Below are positions 1 through 8,584 of a stretch of 64,000 bases of DNA, one piece after another. The stretch lies in assembly GCA_018396725.1 (NCBI GenBank), contig JAGTRC010000004.1, forward strand, positions 36,010 through 100,009. Reading direction: 5' to 3'. The stretch comes from Candidatus Bathyarchaeota archaeon (lineage in GTDB: Archaea; Thermoproteota; Bathyarchaeia; 40CM-2-53-6; DTGE01). Position numbers and translations under genes: made by a program. Each line of letters begins with the position of its first letter. The first letter of the stretch is position 1. The notes below the pieces were generated by a model, which made no database searches, had not been told where the DNA came from, and saw only the letters and a program-made list of their open reading frames with translations.

Positions 1-402
1 CTCATAGGGAGGGAGCGTGGGAGCGAGGGATTCATGAGGGATGCGAGGAACGTGAGGGATTCCGAAGTCATTGTATTGATAGGCGTTAACGGATTGAAAA
101 AGTTTGGCCTCAACTGCGGAGCATGCGGCTACGGAAGCTGTGAGGGGTTCGCCCAAGCGGTGGAGGAGGGCAGGAGGGGCCTAGACTATAAGGGCCCGAC
201 CTGCGTCTTCAAAGCCCTAGACTTAGGCATAGCCTTGGGATCAGCCGTGAAGACCGCGAGCCTACTCAACGTTGATAACCGTATAATGTATAGGATAGGG
301 GCGGCGGCTTTAAGGCTCGGATACATGAAAGAAACAGAAGTCAACGTGGTTATGGGTATACCGTTGTCCGCTAAGGGGAAGAACATATACTTCGACAGGT
401 GA
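1..402 (+). CDS. DUF2148 ferredoxin-domain protein, 5' end outside window
   Basis: The frame is open from the first base, so the gene starts upstream; an internal ATG lies at 34. The visible part carries a cysteine cluster of the form CGACGYGSC at about residues 28-36 counted from that ATG, typical of the DUF2148 family, which is annotated as containing a ferredoxin-like domain. Family members are usually near 180-190 residues, so roughly a third of the N-terminus is missing. The C-terminus (GIPLSAKGKNIYFDR) is intact. The family is common in anaerobic archaea and presumably binds an Fe-S cluster; its reaction is unknown. Family assignment is from memory of the motif. Confidence 0.75.
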   Translation, partial: LIGRERGSEGFMRDARNVRDSEVIVLIGVNGLKKFGLNCGACGYGSCEGFAQAVEEGRRGLDYKGPTCVFKALDLGIALGSAVKTASLLNVDNRIMYRIGAAALRLGYMKETEVNVVMGIPLSAKGKNIYFDR

Positions 403-486
403 GATCGGATGCCTCCATCGGAGGATCCCCACGTCGATTAAAGGCTCAGCACATGGCAGCTTCCTCACATTTTTTATCCGTTAGGT

Positions 487-1182
487 CTAGTTTATGTTTA
501 TTTTCCTGATGAGCTTCGGGGGCGAAAACTTCAGGCCATATCTCCTAAGGTTCTCACCTATCTCCTCGGGTCTTCTCAGGAGCGATTCGATCCCCTCAAC
601 GTGGGCTGCTCCTACAACGGCTAGGATTTTAGGCTCCTCACCCCTGTCGATTCTCTGAGTGGCTATCCAAGCTATTCTAGCCGCCATGATTGTATTTCTC
701 TCCTCTATGAGTACGCGCCATATATGGGGGGCTCTCCTCCTGAGGTTCTCCAGCCTCTCCACGTTCCTCTTTAAAACTTCGTCCTTTAAGCCCAGCTCCC
801 ACATCCTATACTCATCGTCCACAGGCCTGAACCATGGATAGCCTATTCTGCTATACCATTCATGCCGGTTTTCCGGTGCGGCCCCCATCCTCATCCGCAT
901 CTCATTCTCCGACATGTCTATGAGCCATATGTCAGCGTTGGAGTTTCCGAACGCCTCCACTGCCCCTATGAACTCGCACTTCAGGGCCTGAACCATCGAT
1001 GACCCATTCAGACCCTGGAGGATCCGGAACCTGTCCATGTCGAGTTCGATAGCTAAATCCGTCGGCTTAAGCTCCTGCACAGCCTCGCAGGCTTCCCTGA
1101 GGCTTCGTAGGGTGAAATGGGCCGTCCCCAACACCGTCACGTACCTCGTATAATCCACATCTAAGATTTCCAAGCTCAACAC
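487..1182 (-). CDS. TraB/PrgY family protein
   Basis: Product of 231 residues starting at a GTG. It opens with the family hallmark GTAHFT at about residue 19, followed by a leucine-rich segment and ELDMDRF, as in TraB/PrgY (pheromone-shutdown) proteins; a late VVGAAHVEG matches the second conserved GxxH element. The archaeal forms lack the long C-terminal membrane region of bacterial PrgY, and this one likewise has no hydrophobic tail. The biochemical role in archaea is not established; a metal-dependent hydrolase-like fold has been proposed for the TraB/GumN/Tiki superfamily. It lies downstream of queT on the same strand with a 169-base gap, so cotranscription is possible but not shown. Confidence 0.8.
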   Translation of the reverse strand: MLSLEILDVDYTRYVTVLGTAHFTLRSLREACEAVQELKPTDLAIELDMDRFRILQGLNGSSMVQALKCEFIGAVEAFGNSNADIWLIDMSENEMRMRMGAAPENRHEWYSRIGYPWFRPVDDEYRMWELGLKDEVLKRNVERLENLRRRAPHIWRVLIEERNTIMAARIAWIATQRIDRGEEPKILAVVGAAHVEGIESLLRRPEEIGENLRRYGLKFSPPKLIRKININ

Positions 1183-1351
1183 CCGACCGTAGATTGGCTC
1201 ATCGGTTTTAGCTTGCCTATAAGGCTTAATTTTTGCGGGCCTGGGGCCTCTACATTATTTGTGGCACTCAATTATTTAACGCAGTTTAAAATTATATTTA
1301 AACATTACTGAACGTAAACTCCTCGGCAAGAGGGCATCCCACCGCAAAGGA

Positions 1352-1870
1352 TTAGGCCTTCCCGTAATCCAAGCGCTCCATCAGAAGCCTAGATCTACCT
1401 AGCATTTTAAGAAGTATGTATCCCATGCCGTTAACTGATATTAAGCTCCCTGTAAACACTCCTAGAAACGATACTTTGAAGGGAACCGTTAATAGGAAGC
1501 TTAGATAGCCTCCGACTACGGCTGATACTATGAGAGTCTGGAGGGAGGATCCGATCAGCCAGCTTCCCTTGAACCTGCCCCGCCCCACCCTCCACCCAAC
1601 GTAGCCCGCAGCCAGGTTTGCAAGTCCTCCCCCCACCACGTCCAACGCGCCCAATCCGCCGAAAAAGTTCGCAACAGTGCATCCTATGGTCACGCCTAAT
1701 ATCGCAGGCCAACCCCCGATTATCGTGAGGGGGAGTAGGGCATCGGCCACCCTAACCTGGGTTACATAGAAACTTATCGGGGCCAGGACCACCACGCCAA
1801 CCACGTAGAGGGCCGCGAAGACGGCGGATAAAGAGATAAAGTGAGCGTCGATCCTATCAGCAGCCCTCAA
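1352..1870 (-). CDS. QueT-like transporter (queuosine/archaeosine precursor family)
   Basis: A 172-residue integral membrane protein with about five hydrophobic segments. The N-terminal APISFYVTQVRVADALLPL and the glycine-rich GCTVANFFGGLGALDVVGGG pattern are typical of the QueT family, small S-component-like transporters for pre-queuosine bases. In archaea such a protein could supply a precursor for archaeosine or another deazapurine, but no archaeosine gene is nearby, so the substrate is inferred from family only. The TTG start is chosen because a TATA element lies about 25 bases upstream, which would give a nearly leaderless transcript and leave no room for a riboswitch. Confidence 0.75.
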   Translation of the reverse strand: MRAADRIDAHFISLSAVFAALYVVGVVVLAPISFYVTQVRVADALLPLTIIGGWPAILGVTIGCTVANFFGGLGALDVVGGGLANLAAGYVGWRVGRGRFKGSWLIGSSLQTLIVSAVVGGYLSFLLTVPFKVSFLGVFTGSLISVNGMGYILLKMLGRSRLLMERLDYGKA

Positions 1871-1889
1871 GCCTCTTCCCTCTTCACCC

Positions 1890-1903
1890 GGGGTTTATAT
1901 AAA
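1890..1903 (-). promoter_or_regulatory. TATA box of the QueT gene
   Basis: Read on the minus strand, CTTTATATAAACC sits about 25 bases before the TTG start at 1870, the normal archaeal TATA-to-start-site distance. It implies a leaderless or near-leaderless mRNA. Confidence 0.6.
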
Positions 1904-2259
1904 GGCGGAACGGGGAGAGGGCCCCTCACCCGCCCATCCGCACCATATACTGGATGCAGGATGAATAAAAAGGTTTCATCGAGTCCCATTCCGCTCAACC
2001 CCGCCTGCTTCACCGGATAGGGGAGCATCGAAGTATCTGGTCCAAGGGATGAGGGCTGGGGGCAATCCATGGCAGAGCGAGGCCTCCCCAGGAGCTGGAT
2101 CAGCCCTGTTACACCTCATGGATCTCACGAATCTCTCATCCCCCCATGGGATATAGGGCTTCCACGTAGAACCTTCACGTCCACGGCCTATCCGTAGATA
2201 ATCTTATATTGAGATTCCAAGATTATGGTGCAGCTTCGATCCCGTGGATCGTGGATATC
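1904..2259. other. Intergenic region between divergent QueT and AOR genes
   Basis: No convincing gene is seen; open frames here have no recognisable protein features. A TATA-like stretch (ATAATCTTATATTGAG, around 2197-2212) lies about 50 bases upstream of the preferred AOR start at 2260 and is the best candidate for that gene's promoter. Nothing else was recognised. Confidence 0.4.
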
Positions 2260-4065
2260 ATGTATGGGTGGGGTGGAAGGATCTTAAAGGTGGACTTGTC
2301 GAGGTCTAAATCCATCGTGGAGAGGCTTGACGGGGTGGATGCCTTAAACTTCATAGGTGGGAGGGGTCTAGCCGTCAAACTCCTATGGGATAACCTGCCT
2401 CCAGGGGTTGATCCTCTCTCGCCTGAGAACATACTCGTCTTCTCGGTTGGCCCACTGACGGGACTACCTATTCCGAGTAGTGGGAAGCTGGTGGTCGCCG
2501 CCAAGAGCCCCCTAACCCTAGGCTATGGGGATGGCAGTATAGGATCAAATGCAGCCGTTCAATTGAGGAGGACCGGCTTCGACGCCGTCATGGTTAAGGG
2601 TAAGGCTGAGAGGCCCTGCATACTCCTCGTAGAGGAAGGGGGGGCTGAGATACTCGACGCTGAGGGGGTTTGGGGTCTCGAGACCTCCAGGGTGGAGGAG
2701 AAGCTTAAGGAGGAGCATGGGGGGGATGCGGGTGTCCTATCCATAGGACCCGCTGGCGAGCGTTTAATCAGGTACGCCAACGTCGTCTCCCAGGGCGGCA
2801 GGGCTGGTGGTAGACCTGGAATAGGCGCCGTCATGGGCTCCAAGATGTTGAAGGCGGTGGTCGTCAAAGGGGGTGGCTCGCCCAAGCTCTCGGATCCGGA
2901 GGCCTTGAAGCGTTTGGGATCCGAAGCCTACAAGGAGATACTGGACAAGCCCAACTACAGGTTCTGGATGAGGCAGGGCACCATGGCCACCATAGCGTGG
3001 AGCCAAAGCCACGGGGTTCTACCCTCCTTCAACTTCAGGGAGGGCGTCTTCGAAGGGGCCGACGGGATAGGGGGCGACTTCATGGAATCCATTAAGATCT
3101 CCCAGAGGGGCTGCCCCAACTGCAATATGATCTGCGGGAACATAGTTAGGGATTCCGCGGGCATGGAGGTGGAGCTTGACTACGAGAACGTCGCCATGCT
3201 GGGCTCCAATATAGGATTAGGCGACCTCAGGAAAGTAGCCTACTTGAACAGGCTCGCCGATGGATACGGTCTGGACACCATATCTCTAGGAAACGCGGTA
3301 GGATTCGCCATGGAATCCTCCGAGAAAGGAGTTATAGAGGAGGAGGTGGAGTGGGGTGACTTCCAGGCGGTAGAGAGCCTAATAGACGACATAGTGGAGA
3401 AGAGGGGGATCGGATCCGTATTGGGGTTGGGGGTGAGGAAGGCCTCGGAGATCATAGGATCTGAAAGCTGGACTTGGGCGATGCATGTGAAGGGCTTAGA
3501 GGTCTCCGCCTACGACTGCCATTCCACACCTGGAATGGCACTGGCGTACGGGACCTCCCCGATAGGCGCCCACCATAAAGACGCGTGGGTCATAGCCTGG
3601 GAGGTAACACAGGGCGGGGAAGGCTACGGCGAAGAGAAGGTAGATAAGGTCATCGAACTGCAGAGGATCAGGGGCGGGCTATTCGAGTCCCTGACGACCT
3701 GCCGCCTCCCATGGGTCGAGGTGGAGCTGAGCCTCGACTGGTATCCGAGGTTCTTTGAATCCGCAACTGGGGTGCGGCTCAGCCTGGAAGGGATGTACAC
3801 GGTCTCGGATAGGATATACTCCCTGATAAGGGCCTTCTGGGTAAGGGAGCTGGCCCAGGGCTGGAGCCATAAACTCGATATACCGCCCCCGAGGTGGTTC
3901 AGGGATCCCCCCTCAAAAGGCCCGACCAGGGACTCTAAGCTGGACTATCAGAGATACCTAGAGATGCTTCAACTCTACTATAGGAAGAGGGGATGGGACA
4001 CGGAGGGCATACCCACAAAGGCAACCCTGACGAGGCTGGGCCTCGAATACGCAGCCTCCTCCTAG
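2260..4065 (+). CDS. Aldehyde:ferredoxin oxidoreductase family protein (tungsten/molybdopterin)
   Basis: About 601 residues from the ATG at 2260. A TTG at 2209 would add 17 residues, but AOR proteins normally begin with the MYGWGG-(R/K)-ILKVDL pattern seen here. AOR enzymes oxidise aldehydes to carboxylic acids with ferredoxin in the cytoplasm, using a W/Mo-bispterin and a [4Fe-4S] cluster. Three cluster cysteines appear as CPNCNMIC near the middle, the fourth is probably in LTTCRLPW, and AGGRPGIGAVMGSK is the N-terminal pterin-side signature. Length matches the family (about 600-630). It is transcribed alone; the ferredoxin partner is not in the window. Which aldehyde it uses cannot be told, since the AOR, FOR, GOR and WOR subfamilies overlap at this level. 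Confidence 0.93.
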   Translation: MYGWGGRILKVDLSRSKSIVERLDGVDALNFIGGRGLAVKLLWDNLPPGVDPLSPENILVFSVGPLTGLPIPSSGKLVVAAKSPLTLGYGDGSIGSNAAVQLRRTGFDAVMVKGKAERPCILLVEEGGAEILDAEGVWGLETSRVEEKLKEEHGGDAGVLSIGPAGERLIRYANVVSQGGRAGGRPGIGAVMGSKMLKAVVVKGGGSPKLSDPEALKRLGSEAYKEILDKPNYRFWMRQGTMATIAWSQSHGVLPSFNFREGVFEGADGIGGDFMESIKISQRGCPNCNMICGNIVRDSAGMEVELDYENVAMLGSNIGLGDLRKVAYLNRLADGYGLDTISLGNAVGFAMESSEKGVIEEEVEWGDFQAVESLIDDIVEKRGIGSVLGLGVRKASEIIGSESWTWAMHVKGLEVSAYDCHSTPGMALAYGTSPIGAHHKDAWVIAWEVTQGGEGYGEEKVDKVIELQRIRGGLFESLTTCRLPWVEVELSLDWYPRFFESATGVRLSLEGMYTVSDRIYSLIRAFWVRELAQGWSHKLDIPPPRWFRDPPSKGPTRDSKLDYQRYLEMLQLYYRKRGWDTEGIPTKATLTRLGLEYAASS

Positions 4066-4144
4066 CACGGGTCCATCCCTACTGAACGGCTTGATCCAGC
4101 CTCCAACGATGAAGGATCGGATCCGAAGGGGTGAAGGCATCTCC

Positions 4145-5209
4145 TCAGCATATCCTGGGTATGGGGTCCCCTATGGGAGGGGGGACCAGCCTTCTACCCC
4201 CCACCTCAGTCCTCAAGACCACGCCCTCGAAGGTATTCACAGCCTCACCTATCAAGGCTGCGTCCCGTCCTTCAGGGGTAGACCTCAACTCCTCCAGGAT
4301 CTCCTCGGCCTTCCCGGGAACCACGGCTATCAGGAGCTTTCCCTCATTCCCCACCTCTAAGGGATCTATCCCCAGCATTTCGCAGGCGGCCCTAACACCC
4401 TCCTTGACGGGTATGGAGGCCTCCTCTAATTCCAAGCCCACCCCGGATTTCCTACTCCACTCGTTCAGGGCCGCGGCGAGGCCGCCCCTGGTAGGATCCT
4501 TCATGGCTACGATCCCCCCTATTTTTAGGAGCTCCTCCACGACCTTGTTTAAAGGTTTGATGTCCGATTCAAGCTTGGCTCCGAACCCGTAGCCCTCCCT
4601 GTAAGCCATGAGGGCCATCCCGTGATCCCCTATAGTCCCTGAGACTATCAATTTATCCCCTGGCCTCAGATTGGAGTCTAGGAGCCACCTCCCCCCAACC
4701 CTGACACCCCTAGACTCCTCTACGACCCTGAGGTTCCCATCCAGAAACGGGCTCCTGAAGCCTATGCCTGAAGTATTCACTATGAGGCCCTCTAAGGCAC
4801 CCTTCTCTAAGACTTTAGTGTCCCCTGTGGCTATGTGGACTCCAGCCATCCTGCAGGTATCCCTCATACTCGAAAGGATCCTCTCAAGATCTGAGAACGG
4901 AAAGCCCTCCTCGATCAACAGTGCACATGATAAAGCCACAGGCCTAGCCCCCAAGACGGCTAGGTCGTTGACAGTCCCGGCCACAGCTAAACTACCGATG
5001 TCGCCCCCTGGAAAGAACAGGGGCTTCACCGTGTGGGAGTCGGAGGTGAAGACCACCCCCTCGACAACGGCTGAATCGTCCAAGGCCTCCAATGGAACCT
5101 CGAAGCTCCCCCCCTTAAAGAAGCTCAGGATAAACCTGTCGATGAACTCCTGCATGAACAAGCCGCCGGCGCCGTGAACAAGCCTAACCCTATCCTCCAA
5201 AGAGCGCAT
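4145..5209 (-). CDS. hypE: Hydrogenase maturation protein HypE
   Basis: A 354-residue PurM/AIR-synthase-fold protein ending in PRIC. The terminal cysteine is diagnostic of HypE: it receives a carbamoyl group from HypF, and ATP-dependent dehydration converts it to the thiocyanate that becomes a cyanide ligand of the [NiFe] centre. Other family features include GGLFMQEFI near the N-terminus, DSAVVEG and FTSDSHTV in the ATP-binding half, and DPTRGGLAAALNEW in the C-terminal half. The ATG is preceded by GGAGG. No other hyp gene is adjacent, but a complete [NiFe] hydrogenase operon lies about 8 kb downstream and is the likely client. Confidence 0.93.
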   Translation of the reverse strand: MRSLEDRVRLVHGAGGLFMQEFIDRFILSFFKGGSFEVPLEALDDSAVVEGVVFTSDSHTVKPLFFPGGDIGSLAVAGTVNDLAVLGARPVALSCALLIEEGFPFSDLERILSSMRDTCRMAGVHIATGDTKVLEKGALEGLIVNTSGIGFRSPFLDGNLRVVEESRGVRVGGRWLLDSNLRPGDKLIVSGTIGDHGMALMAYREGYGFGAKLESDIKPLNKVVEELLKIGGIVAMKDPTRGGLAAALNEWSRKSGVGLELEEASIPVKEGVRAACEMLGIDPLEVGNEGKLLIAVVPGKAEEILEELRSTPEGRDAALIGEAVNTFEGVVLRTEVGGRRLVPPPIGDPIPRIC

Positions 5210-5320
5210 CCTCCCAGCTTACCCATGAGATACCGAGGGGAGAATGGAGAAACCATTAAATAAATAGATGCCTACCCTTTTAGGATGCATCGTCGAATAG
5301 TTGGAGGGGGATTTTAGGAT

Positions 5321-6493
5321 TTGGCTGAACCGTTAGCTACGATAGTGTCCACGGGGATCTCATATTTCGGGAGGAGGGATGGAGTCTACGCCAGGGAGTT
5401 GTTCAGGGAGGCCGCTGAAGAGGCCTTCAACAACTGTCCAAACCTGGATCCTGGAAGGGATCTCAAAGCCATCTTCGTAGGTCAGATGAGCGACCTCTTT
5501 GAGCATCAAGGCCACGTTGGGGCTATGATATCGGATTGGCTGGCCTTAAGCGAGATCCCGGCCCTGAGGACCGAAGCGGCATGTGCATCCTCTGGTGCAG
5601 CCCTCAGATGCGGGATAATGGCCGTGGCGTCCCGCCTCTGCGATGTGGTGCTTGTAGGGGGGGTGGAGAAGATGACCCATATACCCACCCCTAAAGCCGT
5701 GGAGGCCCTGGCTACAGCCGCTGACTATCCCATGGAGCAGTGGAACGGAGTAACCTTTCCAGGCCTCTACGCGTTAATGGCTACAGCCCATATGAACCGT
5801 TATGGAACCACGGAGGAGCAGTTGGCGATGATAGCAGTGAAAAACCATAGGAACGGCGCTAAGAACCCCAAGGCGCATCTAAGGAAGGAGGTGGCCCTCG
5901 ATGACGTGTTGAACTCGAGGATGGTGGCGTGGCCCTTAAAGCTCTACGACTGCTCCCTCATAACCGATGGGGCCTCGTGCGCCATCCTCACCAGACCGGA
6001 GCTCGCGAGGAAGTATACGGACACCCCCATCCATATAACGGCATCAGCCCAGTCCCATGACACCTTAAACCTGGCGGATAGGGAGGAGCTCACAACCTTG
6101 AAGGCTGCGAGGAAAGCCGCCCGGCAGGCATATGAGATGGCTAAGATAAGGCCTGGGGATGTGGATGTGGCTGAGGTTCACGACTGCTTCACAATAGCGG
6201 AGCTCATGGCCTATGAGGACCTCGGCTTCTGTAAGCCCGGCCTCGGAGGGAAGCTCATCCAAGAAGGCGTGACGGAGATAGGGGGTGGCATACCCGTTAA
6301 CCCCAGCGGAGGCTTGAAATCTAAAGGCCATCCGGTCGGGGCCACCGGGGTAGCCCAGGTCCACGAGATATTCCTCCAGCTCAGGGGGGAGGCAGGCCAG
6401 AGGCAGGTTGCCGGGGCGGAGATAGGCTTAACCCATAACGTAGGGGGGTCAGGGGCGACAGCGATAATCCATATTCTCAGGAGGGGCGACTGA
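5321..6493 (+). CDS. Thiolase family protein (acetyl-CoA acetyltransferase/SCP-x-like)
   Basis: A 390-residue thiolase. The nucleophilic cysteine is in EAACASSGAALR (about residues 87-98), the catalytic histidine in NPSGGLKSKGHPVGATG, and a late glycine-rich LTHNVGGSGA takes the place of the usual CxG loop. In LTHNVGGSG the second catalytic cysteine of degradative thiolases is missing, as in archaeal SCP-x-like thiolases that work with a DUF35 partner. The DUF35 gene follows after one base, so the two are translationally coupled. In many archaea the complex also contains HMG-CoA synthase for mevalonate synthesis; no such gene is adjacent here. The start is TTG, and a TATA-like CATTAAATAAATAG lies about 65 bases upstream. 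Confidence 0.88.
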   Translation: MAEPLATIVSTGISYFGRRDGVYARELFREAAEEAFNNCPNLDPGRDLKAIFVGQMSDLFEHQGHVGAMISDWLALSEIPALRTEAACASSGAALRCGIMAVASRLCDVVLVGGVEKMTHIPTPKAVEALATAADYPMEQWNGVTFPGLYALMATAHMNRYGTTEEQLAMIAVKNHRNGAKNPKAHLRKEVALDDVLNSRMVAWPLKLYDCSLITDGASCAILTRPELARKYTDTPIHITASAQSHDTLNLADREELTTLKAARKAARQAYEMAKIRPGDVDVAEVHDCFTIAELMAYEDLGFCKPGLGGKLIQEGVTEIGGGIPVNPSGGLKSKGHPVGATGVAQVHEIFLQLRGEAGQRQVAGAEIGLTHNVGGSGATAIIHILRRGD

Positions 6494-6494
6494 G

Positions 6495-6902
6495 ATGGAG
6501 GAGGGGCCCTCAATAGAGGGGTTCTACCGGAGATGCTCCGCTAAGACCCTATACCTGGCGAGATGCGGTGGATGTAAGAGCGTCTATGGATCCCCTAGAA
6601 CCATATGTCCAAGGTGTGGATCTAGGGATCTTGCCTGGATCCCGTCGAAGGGGCTGGGGAGGCTGGTAACATGGACGATCATATACGTGGCTCCGCCCGG
6701 GTTCCAGGAAAAGGCTCCATACGCGATGGGCGTAGTGGAGCTTGAAGAGGGGGGTAGGATCCTCTCAGCCATAGAGAACGTGGAGCCCGAAAAGCTGAGG
6801 GTGGGATTAAAACTTAAGATAAACTATTATGAATCACGCGGAGAGGGAGGGGAATGGCCCCAATGGCCGAGATACTACTTCGAACCTGTCGATGAGAAAT
6901 AA
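6495..6902 (+). CDS. DUF35 Zn-ribbon/OB-fold acyl-CoA-associated protein
   Basis: A 135-residue protein with a rubredoxin-like zinc ribbon, CGGCKSVYGSPRTICPRC (two CxxC pairs, residues about 24-41), followed by an OB fold containing GRLVTWTIIYVAPPGF and PYAMGVVEL, the standard DUF35 layout. In the archaeal thiolase-HMG-CoA synthase complex this subunit bridges the enzymes and holds the CoA/pantetheine arm. Here it starts one base after the thiolase stop and almost certainly forms a complex with it. Four zinc cysteines are intact. The gene is of normal length for the family. Confidence 0.9.
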   Translation: MEEGPSIEGFYRRCSAKTLYLARCGGCKSVYGSPRTICPRCGSRDLAWIPSKGLGRLVTWTIIYVAPPGFQEKAPYAMGVVELEEGGRILSAIENVEPEKLRVGLKLKINYYESRGEGGEWPQWPRYYFEPVDEK

Positions 6903-6955
6903 AATGATGGGATCACAGGGATCCTTTAAATTCCTGAGCTCCACCTTCCGGAACC

Positions 6956-6970
6956 CTTTAAACGTTAAAG
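6956..6970. promoter_or_regulatory. TATA region with inverted repeat upstream of cofE
   Basis: CTTTAA-ACG-TTAAAG is a perfect six-base inverted repeat with a three-base spacer. It overlaps the best TATA candidate, 25-39 bases before the cofE ATG at 6995. It may be only an AT-rich TATA context, or it may be an operator that hides the TATA box. Confidence 0.4.
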
Positions 6971-6994
6971 CCCCAAAGTTAGATGGGGGCATGA

Positions 6995-7759
6995 ATGAGC
7001 TCCGAGAAAAAGGTGACAATAATAGGTCTACGGGGTCTACCTGAGATAAGGGAGGGGGATGAGCTGGGCCGCCTCATAGCGGAGGCCGCTCTAAAGCAGG
7101 GTCTAAGGATCGAGGATGGAGACATAGTGGTGATCACCCATAAAATAGTCTCAAAGGCTGAGGGGCGTCTAATCCCGTTATCCGAGATAACCCCATCGGA
7201 CTTCGCGTACAGGATAGCCTCAGTACACGGCAAGGATCCCAGGTACGTGGAGGCCGTCTTGAGGGAGGCCAAACGTATAGTGAGGATGAAGGGGCCTCAC
7301 CTCATAGTGGAGAATAGGCTGGGCCACATATGCGCCAATGCAGGCCTGGATCGATCCAACGTGGATCCTCAGATGGCCGTCATGCTCCCCGTAGACCCTG
7401 ACAGATCTGCCGCCAGGATAAGGGAGGCCTTGGAAGAAGCTTGCGGGGCGAAGGTAGGGGTGATAATCACGGATACTTGGGGTCGCCCGTTCAGGAACGG
7501 TCAAGTCAACGTGGCGATAGGGGTTTCAGGGTTGAAACCCCTTAAAAGCTACATTGGTAAACGGGACAGGTTCGGGAACAAGCTTAGATCCACGGTGATA
7601 GCCGTGGCCGATGAGCTCGCATCGGCGGCCGAGCTCGTGATGGGGAAGGTGGACGGGGTTCCCGTAGCCTTGATAAAGGGATATAGATACGCGTATTCTC
7701 CGGGGAGGGGGGATGCTAGGATGCTCATCAGAGAACCTGGAAAAGATCTCTTCGCTTAG
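6995..7759 (+). CDS. cofE: Coenzyme F420-0:L-glutamate ligase
   Basis: A 254-residue protein with the CofE signatures: an N-terminal GLRGLPEIREGDEL, the metal and GTP-site motif DGDIVVITHKIVSKAEG (about residues 41-57), and ITDTWGRPFRNGQVNVAIG (about 159-177). CofE adds L-glutamates to F420-0 with GTP, giving the gamma-linked tail of coenzyme F420. Presence of the gene implies the organism makes F420, a hydride carrier of methanogens and many other archaea. No cofC, cofD or cofGH is in the window. It is transcribed alone and converges with the DUF72 gene, sharing 32 bases at the 3' ends. Confidence 0.93.
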   Translation: MSSEKKVTIIGLRGLPEIREGDELGRLIAEAALKQGLRIEDGDIVVITHKIVSKAEGRLIPLSEITPSDFAYRIASVHGKDPRYVEAVLREAKRIVRMKGPHLIVENRLGHICANAGLDRSNVDPQMAVMLPVDPDRSAARIREALEEACGAKVGVIITDTWGRPFRNGQVNVAIGVSGLKPLKSYIGKRDRFGNKLRSTVIAVADELASAAELVMGKVDGVPVALIKGYRYAYSPGRGDARMLIREPGKDLFA

Positions 7760-8498
7760 AGAGCAGGCCCTTAAACCTTAACGCATCCTCCATCATGTAC
7801 CGGTTATTGAAGAGTATGTAGCACTCATCCATACCCTTATCGGCGAGCTCGTTCAACTTGGATGCAAGGAGCTTCAGGTCTTCTTCCTCGTATTTATACG
7901 CGTAGTTGACCTCCCTGCCCCCCAGCCCGTGAAGCCTTATATAAGCTGTGGGCGAGTAGTGGAGGGGGCTCCTCCTCAGCAGGTCGACTACATGGATGAG
8001 CTTCAAGCCCTTGCATAATTCCGTTACTAGCTCCGGCCTCGAACTCCATTCGCCCCTCGGCTCCCAAGCTATCTTAAGGGGGCCCCTATCTATGATGGAT
8101 AGGAAACGCCTCATGTTCTCCACGTTCTCGTCGCTCGGGGTGAAGCTGGGCGGCGTCTGGATCACGCAGATATCAGCGTTTAAAGCCTCGCATGATCTTC
8201 GGATGAGGCCCCAGGCGTCGATGTTCTCCCTCGTAGGCTTCAGCGAACCGTATCTTTCAGGATTTGGGATCCTGAGCTTAGCCTTTCTCCAAGTCGGGCT
8301 CCCATATGGATGGGTTATTGCCTGCCAAGCTTTCACCGTGAACTCGAAATCTTGAGGGGCTAGGCTCCGCCACCTCTCTAAGGTCTCCTCTCTGGGAGGT
8401 TTATAGAAGGTCTTCTGCACCTCGGTTAAGGAGAAATCCTGGGCATACCTCCTAATCGGCTCCGGGAATCCGCAGCATCCCACTTTAACCCTGATCAA
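7728..8498 (-). CDS. DUF72 (YecE-like) protein
   Basis: A 256-residue TIM-barrel-type protein of the DUF72/YecE family. Recognised by the start VGCCGFPEPIRRYAQDFSL, FTVKAWQAITHP in the first third, WEPRGEW in the middle, and the terminal YILFNNRYM-(x)-DA, where bacterial members have YVYFNN. The function of the family is unknown; members are widespread in thermophilic archaea and often stand alone. The 3' end overlaps cofE by 32 bases on the opposite strand, so one of the two coding ends is unusually compact. No regulator is adjacent. Confidence 0.88.
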   Translation of the reverse strand: MIRVKVGCCGFPEPIRRYAQDFSLTEVQKTFYKPPREETLERWRSLAPQDFEFTVKAWQAITHPYGSPTWRKAKLRIPNPERYGSLKPTRENIDAWGLIRRSCEALNADICVIQTPPSFTPSDENVENMRRFLSIIDRGPLKIAWEPRGEWSSRPELVTELCKGLKLIHVVDLLRRSPLHYSPTAYIRLHGLGGREVNYAYKYEEEDLKLLASKLNELADKGMDECYILFNNRYMMEDALRFKGLLSKRRDLFQVL

Positions 8499-8584
8499 TC
8501 CCTCCTCAAACCTCGTTTGGAAGGTTTATTAGTTAGAATCTTTTAAGTTTCCCTAAGGTTTTAGGGTTTAAATGGTGCTCATCG

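Noticed and set aside
1867..2070. A 67-codon minus-strand frame overlapping the QueT start
   Set aside because: It covers the QueT promoter and shows no conserved pattern.
4131..4592. Long plus-strand frame opposite hypE (also 4671-5177)
   Set aside because: These are antisense shadows of the GC-rich hypE coding sequence.
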